This document shows positions 35,976-45,331 of a stretch of DNA of 64,000 bases, in pieces (positions within the stretch are counted from its first letter, which is position 1; the number at the start of each line of letters is the position of its first letter). The position numbers and the translations under genes were made by a program. The notes under the pieces are model-generated. The model saw only the letters and a program-made list of their open reading frames with translations. It did not search any database and was not told where the DNA came from. Source of the DNA: Pseudomonadota bacterium (lineage in GTDB: Bacteria > Pseudomonadota > Alphaproteobacteria > Rhodobacterales > Rhodobacteraceae); the NCBI GenBank assembly GCA_020161655.1, contig JAIUPC010000008.1, positions 1-64,000 on the forward strand, in the 5' to 3' direction.

Positions 35976-36455
35976 ATGTGGCTGCTTCTGGCGTTCATCG
36001 CCATTCCGTTGATCGAAATCACGCTCTTCATCAAGGTCGGAGGCGTCATCGGCCTTGGCTGGACGCTGGCCATCGTGCTTCTGACCGCCATTGCCGGCAG
36101 TTGGCTCATCAGGATGCAGGGCGCGTTGGCGATGGCCGACCTGCGCAGCTCGCTCCAGGAACTGCGCGACCCGCGTGAGCCGATCGCGCATGGTGCGATG
36201 ATTCTTCTGGCCGGCGCGCTGCTGATCTCGCCCGGCTTCTTCACCGATACGCTTGGCATCCTCCTTCTGATCCGGCCGGTCCGCGCGGCGATTCTTCGCT
36301 TTCTGTCCCGCCGGATCACGGTGGAGCGGTTCGAATTCGGCACCCCGCCCCGTCGCGAACCGCACCGGCCCGACATCATCGACGGTGAGTTCACCGAACT
36401 CGACGCACCGGCGAAGCCCGAGCGAAACCGTCCGTCGGGCTGGACACAGCATTGA
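35976..36455 (+). CDS. fxsA: FxsA-family membrane protein
   Basis: The 159-residue protein has membrane helices at about 2-20, 24-44 and 70-95 and the FxsA pattern 'IPLIEITLFIKVGGVIG', 'GPWLIR'-like 'GSWLIRMQGALAM' and 'AHGAMILLAGALLISPGFFT'. FxsA eases phage T7 exclusion in E. coli; its normal role is unknown. AAGGA precedes ATG 35976. It diverges from the TimA-like gene and precedes secB by 63 bp. Confidence 0.87.
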   Translation: MWLLLAFIAIPLIEITLFIKVGGVIGLGWTLAIVLLTAIAGSWLIRMQGALAMADLRSSLQELRDPREPIAHGAMILLAGALLISPGFFTDTLGILLLIRPVRAAILRFLSRRITVERFEFGTPPRREPHRPDIIDGEFTELDAPAKPERNRPSGWTQH

Positions 36456-36518
36456 GGCGGCGCGGGCAAGCTGCTAAACCGCCCGCCAAATAACGGTCCT
36501 CAGGAGAGAGTGTTCGAT

Positions 36519-37019
36519 ATGGCCGAAACCACCAATGGCAACGGGGCGCCGGCGGCGCCGCAGATCAAGATGCAGGTGCTGGGCCAGTATGTCCGCGACC
36601 TGTCGTTCGAAAACGTCGTGGCGCAAAAGGGCCTGACCAATGCCGAGGTCCAGCCGGACATCCAGGTGCAGGTCAGCCTCGACGCCCGCAAGCGCAATGT
36701 CGAAAACCAGTATGAAGTCGTCAGCAAGTTCAAGGTGACCTCGGCCAACAAGGCCGACAAGGCGCCCCTGTTCCTGCTTGAGCTCGATTACGGCGGCATC
36801 TTCCACATCGAGGGCGTGCCCGAGGATCAGCTGCATCCCTTCCTGCTGATCGAATGCCCGCGGATGATCTTCCCCTTCGTGCGGCGGATCATCTCGGACG
36901 TGACGCGCGATGGTGGCTTCCCGCCCCTTAACATCGACACGGTCGATTTCCTCGCGCTCTACCGGCAGGAACTTTCGCGCCGGGCGGCGGCGACGCAGGC
37001 GCCGCAACAGGTCTCGTGA
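36519..37019 (+). CDS. secB: export chaperone SecB
   Basis: SecB keeps preproteins unfolded and hands them to SecA. The 166-residue protein has 'IKMQVLGQYVRDLSFENV', 'VEPDIQVQVSLDAR'-like and 'PRMIFPFVRRIISDVTRDGGFPPL', the most conserved stretch. AGGAGAG ten bases before ATG 36519 sets the start; the GTG at 36510 is too close to that site. Its stop overlaps the idi GTG start. Confidence 0.96.
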   Translation: MAETTNGNGAPAAPQIKMQVLGQYVRDLSFENVVAQKGLTNAEVQPDIQVQVSLDARKRNVENQYEVVSKFKVTSANKADKAPLFLLELDYGGIFHIEGVPEDQLHPFLLIECPRMIFPFVRRIISDVTRDGGFPPLNIDTVDFLALYRQELSRRAAATQAPQQVS

Positions 37020-37564
37020 CCGCGGCCACGCTGATCCCGGCCTGGGTCGATGGCCAGCTTCTGCCCTTCGACAAGCTTCAGGCGCATCGCGACGGGCTCC
37101 GCCATAAGGCGGTGTCCGTCTTTCTGCATGCGGGCGACGCGATCCTGCTGCAGCGCCGGGCGCTGGGGAAATATCACACCCCCGGTCTCTGGGCGAATAC
37201 CTGCTGCACCCATCCGCACTGGGATGAATCCGCTGCCGATTGTGCGGAACGCCGTCTGGCCGAAGAACTGGGCATCCACGGCGTGACGCCTCGTGCCGCC
37301 GGGCAGGTCGAATACCGCGCCGAGGTTGGCGGCGGCATGATCGAACATGAGGTGGTGGACATCTTCATGGCCGAGGTTGCGCCCGACCTCTCACTCGCGC
37401 CCGATCCGGCCGAGGTGATGGAGGTGCGCTGGATGCCGCTGCCTGAGCTTCTGCGCGACATCGCTTTGCAGCCCGACCGCTACACGCCCTGGCTGCGCAT
37501 ATACCTTGCGGATCATCTCGACATGCTCTTCGGCGCCCAAGCGGCAGCAAGCGCCGAGCACTGA
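37016..37564 (+). CDS. idi: isopentenyl-diphosphate delta-isomerase, type I
   Basis: Idi interconverts IPP and DMAPP for isoprenoids, including carotenoids and quinones. The 182-residue Nudix-fold protein has 'KYHTPGLWANTCCTHPHWDE' with the active Cys and metal His, the Nudix helix 'CAERRLAEELGI' and Glu residues in 'VEYRAEVGGGMIEHEVVDIF'. It starts with GTG 37016 overlapping the secB stop (GTGA). In many purple Rhodobacteraceae idi lies in the photosynthesis cluster; here it is coupled to secB instead. Confidence 0.93.
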   Translation: MTAATLIPAWVDGQLLPFDKLQAHRDGLRHKAVSVFLHAGDAILLQRRALGKYHTPGLWANTCCTHPHWDESAADCAERRLAEELGIHGVTPRAAGQVEYRAEVGGGMIEHEVVDIFMAEVAPDLSLAPDPAEVMEVRWMPLPELLRDIALQPDRYTPWLRIYLADHLDMLFGAQAAASAEH

Positions 37565-37717
37565 GGCGTCCCTTTAGGCAGGCTGCCCAAGGCCCGATCA
37601 CGAAATCGCGGGCGAAGCGCAAGGAATCGCCGTTTCGGCGCAAGGCGTCTGGAACTTCCGTTCGTTTTTTGCGACGACTTGCGATGCGACGGCGTTCTGG
37701 TTCAGGGGGGTATTTGC

Positions 37718-39538
37718 ATGCATCGTCACTTTCGAAGCGTCCTTTGGGCGACGCTCGCCGGTGCGATGCTTTTGCCGTTCCCGCTGCAGGATGTGCGCGC
37801 ACTTGACCGGCTGAGTTTCCAGACACCGGGCGCCAGCGACGACCTGCGCGACAAGCTGAAGGGCGCATCCCTCCTTCTCAGCGCCGAAGACGAGAAAACC
37901 ACTGATCCGCAAACGCTTTTCGCCTCGGCACGGGCCGAATATGCCCATCTCGTCGGGGCGCTTTACGCCGAGGGCTATTATTCCGGCGTCATCAGCATCC
38001 TGATCGACGGCAAGGAGGCGGCGGATATCGCGCCGCTCGACGCACCAAAACAGATTTCGCAGATCGCGGTTTCGGTGACGCCTGGCCCGCAGTTCACCTT
38101 CTCGGCGGCACGGATGAAGCCCTATGCCCGCCGGACAGCGCTTCCCGCCGATTACCGCGATACGCTGCCCGCCAAGTCCACGGCCATCGTTGCCGCTGCC
38201 GATGCCGGGGTCGATGGCTGGCGCAACCTCGGGCACGCCAAGGCGACCGTGGCGGGTCAGTCGGTCGTCGCCGACCACCGCACCAATCTTCTCAACTCCG
38301 AGATCCTCCTTGATCCCGGACCAAGGCTGCGCTTCGGCAACCTCAGGGTTTCCGGCCATCAGAGGATGCGGCTCGACCGGGTCCTCAAGATCGCAGGCTT
38401 CCCGGAAGGCGAGGTCTATAGCCCGAAAGAACTCGAGACGGTCGCAAAGCGGCTGCGCCGGACCGGCGTCTTCAGTTCCGTGGCGCTGACCGAAAGCGAA
38501 ACTGTCGGCGCGGACGGGACGCTGGATGTCGATCTGGCGCTGACCGAAGACAATCTCCGTCGCTTCGGCTTCGGCGCGGAAGTGTCAGGATCGGAGGGTC
38601 TGGATCTTTCCGGCTACTGGCTGCACCGCAATCTCCTCGGCGGTGGCGAAAGGCTGAAGTTCGACGCCGCTGTGACCCGCATCGGCGGTCAGGACAGCGA
38701 AATGGGCTATGACGCGGGCGTTCGCATCGACCGCCCGGCGACGCCTGTGACGGATGCGACAGCTTTTGTCGATCTGAGGGTCCAGCGCCTTGACCTCGCC
38801 GACTGGCAGGTCGACCGCCAGGCGGTGACCTTCGGCCTGACGCGGATCTTCGGCGATACGCTGACGGCAGAGGCCGCGATCACCTATTCCAATGAGACGG
38901 CGACCGACAGCATCGGCAGCCTTTACTACAAGTCCCTGTCGCTTCCCGTCTCGCTGACGTGGGAGAGGCGCAATGACCCGGTCAACGCGAAAAAGGGCTT
39001 CTACCTGCAGGCCGGCATCACACCCTTCCTCGGCTTTGATGCCACCGGCTCGGGCGCGCAGTTGAAGACCGACGCCCGCTTCTACCGGTCCTTCGGGCCT
39101 GACGGCAAATTCGTGCTGGCGGCGCGGTTGCAGGCGGGAACGGTGAGCGGCTCGGGCATCCTGCAGACACCGCCCGACCTTCTCTTCTACTCCGGCGGCG
39201 GCGGTACGGTGCGGGGCCAGCCGTACCAGTCGCTCAGTGTCACCTCGGCGCGGCCGGGCGGCGGCACCATCGACACTGGCGGCGCCAGCTTCGTTGGCGT
39301 ATCGGGGGAGCTTCGTACCGACGTGACCGAAAAGATCGGTGCCGTGGCCTTCTACGATTTCGGCTACATCACTTCGGGCGATTTCTTCGGCGGCGCGACG
39401 GAATCCCACGCTGGCGCAGGTATGGGTCTGCGCTATGATACCGGTTTCGGGCCGATACGCTTCGACCTCGCCCTGCCGGTTTCCGGGCCGACCGGCGACG
39501 GATTGCAGATCTATTTCGGCATCGGGCAGGCCTTCTGA
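37718..39538 (+). CDS. tamA: TamA, outer-membrane Omp85-family protein
   Basis: The 606-residue protein has a signal peptide (about 1-29), POTRA domains (about 45-250, with 'LRFGNLRVSGHQRMRLDRVL' as the clearest) and a 16-strand Omp85 barrel with 'GGGGTVRGQPYQSL' as the VRGF/Y signature and a C-terminal Phe. With TamB it moves phospholipids or autotransporters between membranes. A run of six G precedes ATG 37718 as ribosome site. Its stop overlaps the tamB start. Confidence 0.92.
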   Translation: MHRHFRSVLWATLAGAMLLPFPLQDVRALDRLSFQTPGASDDLRDKLKGASLLLSAEDEKTTDPQTLFASARAEYAHLVGALYAEGYYSGVISILIDGKEAADIAPLDAPKQISQIAVSVTPGPQFTFSAARMKPYARRTALPADYRDTLPAKSTAIVAAADAGVDGWRNLGHAKATVAGQSVVADHRTNLLNSEILLDPGPRLRFGNLRVSGHQRMRLDRVLKIAGFPEGEVYSPKELETVAKRLRRTGVFSSVALTESETVGADGTLDVDLALTEDNLRRFGFGAEVSGSEGLDLSGYWLHRNLLGGGERLKFDAAVTRIGGQDSEMGYDAGVRIDRPATPVTDATAFVDLRVQRLDLADWQVDRQAVTFGLTRIFGDTLTAEAAITYSNETATDSIGSLYYKSLSLPVSLTWERRNDPVNAKKGFYLQAGITPFLGFDATGSGAQLKTDARFYRSFGPDGKFVLAARLQAGTVSGSGILQTPPDLLFYSGGGGTVRGQPYQSLSVTSARPGGGTIDTGGASFVGVSGELRTDVTEKIGAVAFYDFGYITSGDFFGGATESHAGAGMGLRYDTGFGPIRFDLALPVSGPTGDGLQIYFGIGQAF

Positions 39539-42500
39539 TGCGGCTCAGGCTTCTCCCCCTTCTCTTCTGCCTCGCGCCCATCAGCATCCTTGCCCAGGAG
39601 ACCGCGAGCCCTGACGCGACCGAACGTGACCGCAGCTTCCTGACCGGCCTGATCGAGGACAACCTCTCCGGTGCCGGGCGCAGCGTGCGGCTCGACGGGT
39701 TCGCCGGCGCCCTGTCGAAGCGCGCGACCTTCGAGCAACTGACCATCGCCGATGACAAGGGCGTCTGGCTGACCATCCGCGACGGAGCGATCAGCTGGAA
39801 CCGCGGCGCCCTCTTGCGCGGTCGGATCGAGATCGCGGAACTGACAGCGGCAGAGATCAATCTGCCGCGCCGTCCGGCGGTGGAGGAAACCCCGTCGCAA
39901 GCGACCGGGTTTTCCCTGCCGGAACTGCCGGTTTCGGTGTCCATCGGTGCGATGCAAGCGAACCGGGTGGTCCTTGGCGCTCCGATCATGGGTGTGGCCG
40001 CCGATGTGAAGCTCGATGGCAGCATGCAGCTTGCCAATGGCGAGGGCAGTGCCGACATCGCGGTGACGCGGATCGACGGCAAACTGGGCACATTGAGCCT
40101 GAAAGGCTCCTACGCCAACTCGACGCGGCAGGCGACGCTCGACCTTCTGGTCAAGGAAGCGGCGGACGGGATCGCGGTCGGGCTTCTCAACATTCCGAGC
40201 CGGCCTTCGGCCGAACTCGCGGTGCATGGCAACGGCGTGATCGACCAGTTCCGCGCCGACATCTCGCTCAGGACCGATGGCCAGCCACGGGTTGCCGGGC
40301 ATGTCCAGCTTGGCAGCAAGACCGATGCCGCTGGTGCGGTGACGCGCAGCTTTGCGACCGCGCTGGCGGGCGATATCACGCCCTTGTTCCTTCCGGAGTA
40401 CCAGGAGTTCTTCGGCGAGGATGTTTCGCTTGAGGCAGAGGGGCAGAGCCTGCCATCGGGCCAGCTCGACCTTTCCCGGTTGGTGATCGACTCTCGCGGG
40501 GTCGATCTGAAGGGCCAGCTCAGCCTCAATCCCGAGAGGCTGCCCTTGCAGGCGGACATGACGCTGGCGATCGGTCTGGCGGATGGCAGTAATGTCCTTC
40601 TACCGATTCCAGGCGACAAGACGCTTGTTGCCGGTGCCGACCTGAAACTCCGTTACGACAGCCGGACCGGCAACGACTGGACCCTTGGTGGCACCATGCG
40701 GGGGCTGAAACGCCCCTCGATCAGCATCGCCGCGCTCGACCTGAACGGATCGGGCCGGGTCAACCTTGATATGGCGGGCGCCCAAGCCGGCGCAATTGGC
40801 GGCAGCCTTCGCTTCGCCGCCTCCGGCGTCGATCCGGCTGAGGCGGCGCTTCAAGAGGCCCTAGGTCCCGCGATCAGCGGCAGCACGACCTTTTCCTGGC
40901 AGCCGGGCGGCAGACTCCGCCTGACCGGCCTTGAGGTCGCAGGCGACGGCTACAAGGCCAATGGCACGCTTACTGTCGACGGGATCGACAGCGGCATCGA
41001 GCTGACCAGCGATCTTCAGGCCGAGGTCACGGACCTTCAGCGCTTCTCGGGCCTCGCGGGGCGCGAGCTTGGCGGGTCCGGGCGCGTCACGGTCAAGGGC
41101 AGCTACGGGCTTCTCTCCGGCATCGCCGATGCGGATGTCACGGCTGCGGGCCGGGACCTGAAGGTTTCGATGGCAGAACTCGACAACCTCATGAAGGGCG
41201 AGGCGCGGATTGCCGCCTCCGTCCGCCGTGACGAAGCCGGAACCCGCATCCGTTCCGCAAGCCTTGATGCCAGCAGCCTCAGCGCCACCGCCGAGGGGCT
41301 GATCACCTCCACTGACAGCGACCTCAAGGCAGAGCTTGCCTTCACCGACCTCGCGGCGCTCGGCGGTCGCTACGGCGGCGCGCTGACAGCTTCGGCGACG
41401 ATGAAGGGGCCGTCGGACGCGCGGGCAATCGGCCTGACCGCCACCGGCGACGGGCTTGCCATCGGCCAGCCGGAAATCGACCGCATCATCGGCGGCCGCT
41501 CCGATCTGAAGCTTTCGGTCGTCCAGAAGGGCGATGTGATCGACCTCAAGGATTTCGTGCTGAAGAACGGCCAGGTCTCGGTGGAGGCCAAGGGCACACC
41601 CTCGGTCGAGGGCGAGGTCATCGCGCTGACCTCCCGCCTCAGGGACATGGCGCTTCTGGCGCCGGGGTTCCCCGGTCCCCTGACCCTCGATGGCAAGATC
41701 GTGCGGGGGGGGTCGGGCTACGGCCTCGACCTCAAGGCCTCCGGTCCTGGCGGCACAAGGGCGACGATCACCGGCTCCGCCGCCACCGATTTCGCCACCA
41801 CGGACCTTCGGATCGAAGGCGGCGCGCAATCGGCAATCATCAACCCCTTCATCGAGCCCAGAAATATTGAAGGCCCGATCAGCTTCGACCTGCGCCTGAA
41901 CGGGCAGCCCCAGCTTCAATCGCTGACCGGCAACGTCAGGCTCAGTGGCGCGCGGATCGTGGCGCCGGAGTTCGCCATCGAGCTTGCCGACGTGGCCGTC
42001 TCCGCCGATCTTGCTGGCCAGCGCGCGACGATCTCCGGTTCTGGCCGGGTCGAGGGGGGCGGGCAGGTCCGAATTTCCGGCCCTGTCGGCCTGACGCCAA
42101 CCTTTGACGGCGACCTGTCGATCGAGCTTGCCTCGGTCGGTCTGCGCGACCCTGAGCTTTTCGACACCGATGTGAGCGGCACCCTCAGGGTCGCCGGCCC
42201 GCTCACCGGCGGCGCCATGGTCAGCGGCGATCTGACGCTCGGCGTGACGGAGTTCCGGATTCCCTCCGCCGGCGGTGGCGGGGAGATGCTTGTCGACAAC
42301 CTGACCCATGTGGCCGAACCCGCCGCAGTGCGGGAAACGCGAAGGCGCGCCGGGCTGGTCGATGAGGGCGGAAGCGCCCGCCCGGCGATGCGGCCCTTCG
42401 TCCTAGACGTTTCAATCGCGGCGCCGCGCCGGATCTTCGTGCGCGGTCGCGGCCTTGATGTCGAGCTGGGCGGCGCGCTGCGCATCGGCGGCACCAGCGA

Positions 42501-43089
42501 CAATGTCGTGCCCAGCGGCCAGTTCGATCTGGTGCGCGGCCGGCTCGATATCCTCGGCAAGCGATTCAATATCGACGAAGGCCTGATCCAGCTTCAGGGC
42601 GCGCTGACGCCCTATATCCGCTTCGGCGCGACGACGGAGAGCGAAGGCATCCGCGCCACGATCCTCATCGAAGGGGATGCGACCGCGCCCGAGATCCTGT
42701 TCCAGTCTACGCCGGAACTGCCACAGGAAGAAGTGATCGCCCGCATCCTCTTTTCGAAAAGCCTCACCAGCCTGTCGCCTTTCCAGGCCGCGCAGCTTGC
42801 CGGGGCGGTGGCGACGCTTGCCGGAAGGGGCGGTGACGGCATCGTGTCGAAGCTGAGGAAGGCCTTCGGCCTCGACGATCTGGACCTGACGACCGGCGCA
42901 GACGGCAGAACCGGTCTCAGGGTCGGCAAGTACCTGTCCGAGAAGGTCTATACCGATGTCGACATTGGGTCGGACGGCAAGACGGAACTGCACCTCAACC
43001 TGGAACTGCGGCGCGACCTGACTGTCCGGGGCACGGTGGGCGCCGAAGGAACCGGCGGCGTCGGGGTGTTCTTCGAACGCGACTACTGA
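39538..43089 (+). CDS. tamB: TamB, periplasm-spanning AsmA-like protein
   Basis: The 1183-residue protein begins with a signal anchor ('RLRLLPLLFCLAPISILAQ') and continues with long beta-taco repeats (about 60-1000), ending in the DUF490/TamB domain: 'GQFDLVRGRLDILGKRFNIDEG', 'PELPQEEVIARILFSKSLT', 'GKYLSEKVYTDVDI' and the terminal 'GVGVFFERDY'. TamB bridges inner and outer membrane as a lipid conduit and partners TamA. Start overlaps the tamA stop (TGATG). It overlaps the YihY gene tail-to-tail by seven bases. Confidence 0.93.
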   Translation: MRLRLLPLLFCLAPISILAQETASPDATERDRSFLTGLIEDNLSGAGRSVRLDGFAGALSKRATFEQLTIADDKGVWLTIRDGAISWNRGALLRGRIEIAELTAAEINLPRRPAVEETPSQATGFSLPELPVSVSIGAMQANRVVLGAPIMGVAADVKLDGSMQLANGEGSADIAVTRIDGKLGTLSLKGSYANSTRQATLDLLVKEAADGIAVGLLNIPSRPSAELAVHGNGVIDQFRADISLRTDGQPRVAGHVQLGSKTDAAGAVTRSFATALAGDITPLFLPEYQEFFGEDVSLEAEGQSLPSGQLDLSRLVIDSRGVDLKGQLSLNPERLPLQADMTLAIGLADGSNVLLPIPGDKTLVAGADLKLRYDSRTGNDWTLGGTMRGLKRPSISIAALDLNGSGRVNLDMAGAQAGAIGGSLRFAASGVDPAEAALQEALGPAISGSTTFSWQPGGRLRLTGLEVAGDGYKANGTLTVDGIDSGIELTSDLQAEVTDLQRFSGLAGRELGGSGRVTVKGSYGLLSGIADADVTAAGRDLKVSMAELDNLMKGEARIAASVRRDEAGTRIRSASLDASSLSATAEGLITSTDSDLKAELAFTDLAALGGRYGGALTASATMKGPSDARAIGLTATGDGLAIGQPEIDRIIGGRSDLKLSVVQKGDVIDLKDFVLKNGQVSVEAKGTPSVEGEVIALTSRLRDMALLAPGFPGPLTLDGKIVRGGSGYGLDLKASGPGGTRATITGSAATDFATTDLRIEGGAQSAIINPFIEPRNIEGPISFDLRLNGQPQLQSLTGNVRLSGARIVAPEFAIELADVAVSADLAGQRATISGSGRVEGGGQVRISGPVGLTPTFDGDLSIELASVGLRDPELFDTDVSGTLRVAGPLTGGAMVSGDLTLGVTEFRIPSAGGGGEMLVDNLTHVAEPAAVRETRRRAGLVDEGGSARPAMRPFVLDVSIAAPRRIFVRGRGLDVELGGALRIGGTSDNVVPSGQFDLVRGRLDILGKRFNIDEGLIQLQGALTPYIRFGATTESEGIRATILIEGDATAPEILFQSTPELPQEEVIARILFSKSLTSLSPFQAAQLAGAVATLAGRGGDGIVSKLRKAFGLDDLDLTTGADGRTGLRVGKYLSEKVYTDVDIGSDGKTELHLNLELRRDLTVRGTVGAEGTGGVGVFFERDY

Positions 43090-43970
43090 AACCGCTGCAG
43101 GCGGGCATACTCGGCATTAAGCACCGCGCCCAAAAGCACGATATAGGCAGAGATGTAGAACCACATCAGCAGCGCGATCACCGCACCGATCGAGCCATAG
43201 ATGCGGTTATAGCTGCCGAAATTGCCGAGATAGACCGAAAAGGCGATTGAACACAGCGCCCAGAGGATCACGGCAAGAACCGATCCCGGCGTCATCCACG
43301 CATACCGCGTCCCCGCATCCATGTTCGGGCCCCAGCGGTAGATCATGCCGAGAAAGACGAAGAGCACGAAGATGAGGACGGCCCAGGGCAGGATCTTGAG
43401 GATCAGCCCCTCGGCTCGGCCGATGTGCAGGAAGTTCAGCGCGACCGGCACTAGAAGCACGGTGGCAAGGGCGCTGATCGCGAGGCCGAGGATGGCAACA
43501 GTCATGCCGACCGACCCGGCCATCCGCCGCATGGCGCCGCGCGGACGGTGGCCGTTGATGGCGTTCAGGGCCGAGATCAGCGCCGCCATCCCGGCGTGGA
43601 TCGAATAGAGCGCCAGAAGCAGCGAAGCGCCGGTGGTCCAGCCAAGGACGCCGGGCCGTGCGCTCAGAAGCGTGCGGAGCTGGGCGTCGAGTACCGTATA
43701 GGCCGCGTCCGGAATTACGCCGTGGATGGCGTCAAGGTAGGACTGGATCACGCTCGGGTCCGAGAACAGGCCCCAGATCGCGATCGTCGCCGCCATGCCG
43801 GGAAAGACCGCGAAAAGGCCGTAGAAGGCGCAGCCCGCCGCAATCACGCCGATATGCCGCTCATCCGTCGCAAGCCAGACCGCCGACAGAAGCTTCAGCG
43901 TCTGCCGCGCCATGCCCATCGGGGCTGCGCGCATCGCCGGCTTCGGCGGATTTGGCGATGATGCTGCCAC
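43083..43970 (-). CDS. YihY/virulence factor BrkB family membrane protein
   Basis: The 295-residue protein has six membrane helices and the family pattern 'VIAAGCAFYGLFAVFPGMAATI', 'SARPGVLGWTTGASLLLALYS', 'FRYGPN'-like 'YRWGPNMDAGTRYAWMTPGSVL' and 'YGSIGAVIALLMWFYISAYIVLLGAVLNAE'. The family was once mistaken for RNase BN; its role is unknown, with some evidence for transport. Convergent with tamB. Confidence 0.9.
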   Translation of the reverse strand: MAASSPNPPKPAMRAAPMGMARQTLKLLSAVWLATDERHIGVIAAGCAFYGLFAVFPGMAATIAIWGLFSDPSVIQSYLDAIHGVIPDAAYTVLDAQLRTLLSARPGVLGWTTGASLLLALYSIHAGMAALISALNAINGHRPRGAMRRMAGSVGMTVAILGLAISALATVLLVPVALNFLHIGRAEGLILKILPWAVLIFVLFVFLGMIYRWGPNMDAGTRYAWMTPGSVLAVILWALCSIAFSVYLGNFGSYNRIYGSIGAVIALLMWFYISAYIVLLGAVLNAEYARLQRFQ

Positions 43971-44400
43971 CTCGGGATGCGCTCCTGCCTGACGGTTCCT
44001 GAGCCGATCTTTCAGCCCCGCGCCGCCGAGCGCAAGTTTCCTTTGCGCCGGCGGTACTTTCCGGGGCGCGGAAGAGGTCCGCGCCGGCCTCCTTCAGGCG
44101 CAAAGATCGATTCCCCCGAGCGGCTGCCCCGTTTGCAGGGGTAGGCGTCAGTGAATGGTCGATTCGCTGGGTACCCACCGCAATCCTGTGAAATATTCCG
44201 GATTTTTCGCGCGATTGCGGCAGTTTCGCCTTCATTCCGCGCAGAATCGCCTGCGGCAGGCGTAGCTTCGGCCAAAAGCCGCCCAAACTTCGAACAGTTT
44301 CACCTTTAGCACGAAATTAGCCTTAACCCCGCCGCAAACTTTCAACCTATAGTTTAACTTGGCCGGGGGGCTGGGCTGCAGTAACAAGCGCGAGGATGCA
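43971..44400. other. 430-bp gene-free stretch, probable promoter of the sugar transferase gene
   Basis: No supported gene lies here; frames of 87-141 codons on the minus strand lack ribosome sites and recognisable sequence. Two parts can be told apart: GC-rich DNA at 43971-44150, and AT-richer DNA at 44180-44400. Near the right end TATAGT (44348-44353) could be a -10 element with TTAACC (44323-44328) as a weak -35, 48 bp ahead of ATG 44401. The length and base shift suggest a regulated leader. Confidence 0.35.
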
Positions 44401-45078
44401 ATGACCGCCCCGTATTTCGAGTTTCCGGCTGACAGCCTGCCCGTCACCGCACCTCGTCAGGTCTATGCAGACTACGGAAAACGCGCCTTCGACCTCGCCG
44501 CAATTCTTTTCATGGCGCCGGTGATCCTGCCCTTGATGGCGTTTCTGATCGCGCTCGTCTGGGCCTCGGGTGGGAAGCCTCTCTACGTGCAGCCGCGTGT
44601 CGGGCGCGATGGCCGGGTCTTCCACTTCTGGAAAATCCGCACCATGGTCCCCGATGCCGAGGCGGCTCTGGCCCGGCTCTTGAACGACGACCCGGCGCTG
44701 GCGCTGGAATGGTCGGTCAAGCAGAAGCTTTCCACCGATCCGCGCGTCACTTTCATTGGTCGCATGCTGCGCAAGACCAGCCTTGATGAACTTCCGCAAA
44801 TCTGGAACGTCCTGCGCGGCGACATGAGCCTTGTCGGCCCGCGCCCCTTCACGCCGGACCAGACCGAGCTTTATCCCTGCGAAGGGACCGGTCGGGCTGC
44901 CTATCTTGCGCTCCGGCCCGGCATCACCGGCCTCTGGCAGGTCAGCCGCCGCAATCGCGGCTCCTTCGCCGAACGCGCGCGCTACGACGGCGAATACGCG
45001 CGCTCCCTCAGCCTTTTCGGTGACCTTCAGATCATGGCCCGTACCGTCGCCGTGGTGTTTCGCGCCACCGGCATCTGA
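44401..45078 (+). CDS. ExoY-type undecaprenyl-phosphate sugar phosphotransferase
   Basis: The 225-residue protein has one membrane hairpin at about 27-50, then the bacterial-sugar-transferase domain: 'KRAFDLAAILFMAPVILPLM', 'PRVGRDGRVFHFWKIRTMV', 'DELPQIWNVLRGDMSLVGPRP' and 'RPGITGLWQVSRRN'. It would start a lipid-linked repeat unit for an exopolysaccharide by moving a sugar-1-phosphate to undecaprenyl phosphate. No other polysaccharide genes are nearby, so it is an orphan. AGGA lies upstream of ATG 44401. Confidence 0.9.
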   Translation: MTAPYFEFPADSLPVTAPRQVYADYGKRAFDLAAILFMAPVILPLMAFLIALVWASGGKPLYVQPRVGRDGRVFHFWKIRTMVPDAEAALARLLNDDPALALEWSVKQKLSTDPRVTFIGRMLRKTSLDELPQIWNVLRGDMSLVGPRPFTPDQTELYPCEGTGRAAYLALRPGITGLWQVSRRNRGSFAERARYDGEYARSLSLFGDLQIMARTVAVVFRATGI

Positions 45079-45331
45079 TTCCGGGCGTCTGACGTCCGTC
45101 GATCAGGGCGGACCGGAGCCCCGCCTTGTCGATGGCGGCCTCGCCCGAATCCACCACCTGCATCACCCGGCCGAAGGCGCGGCCTTAACTGTCAAACCAG
45201 CCCGGACCTATCCGCGGCGTCGGAGCCCGCACGGAGGCGACCGGCAGGGTTTTGCCGGGCATAGCATTGCGGAATGACATGCGGTCAGGAAACGCGCTCG
45301 TCTTCCAGATGGGATCGGCTATGTTTCGGGC

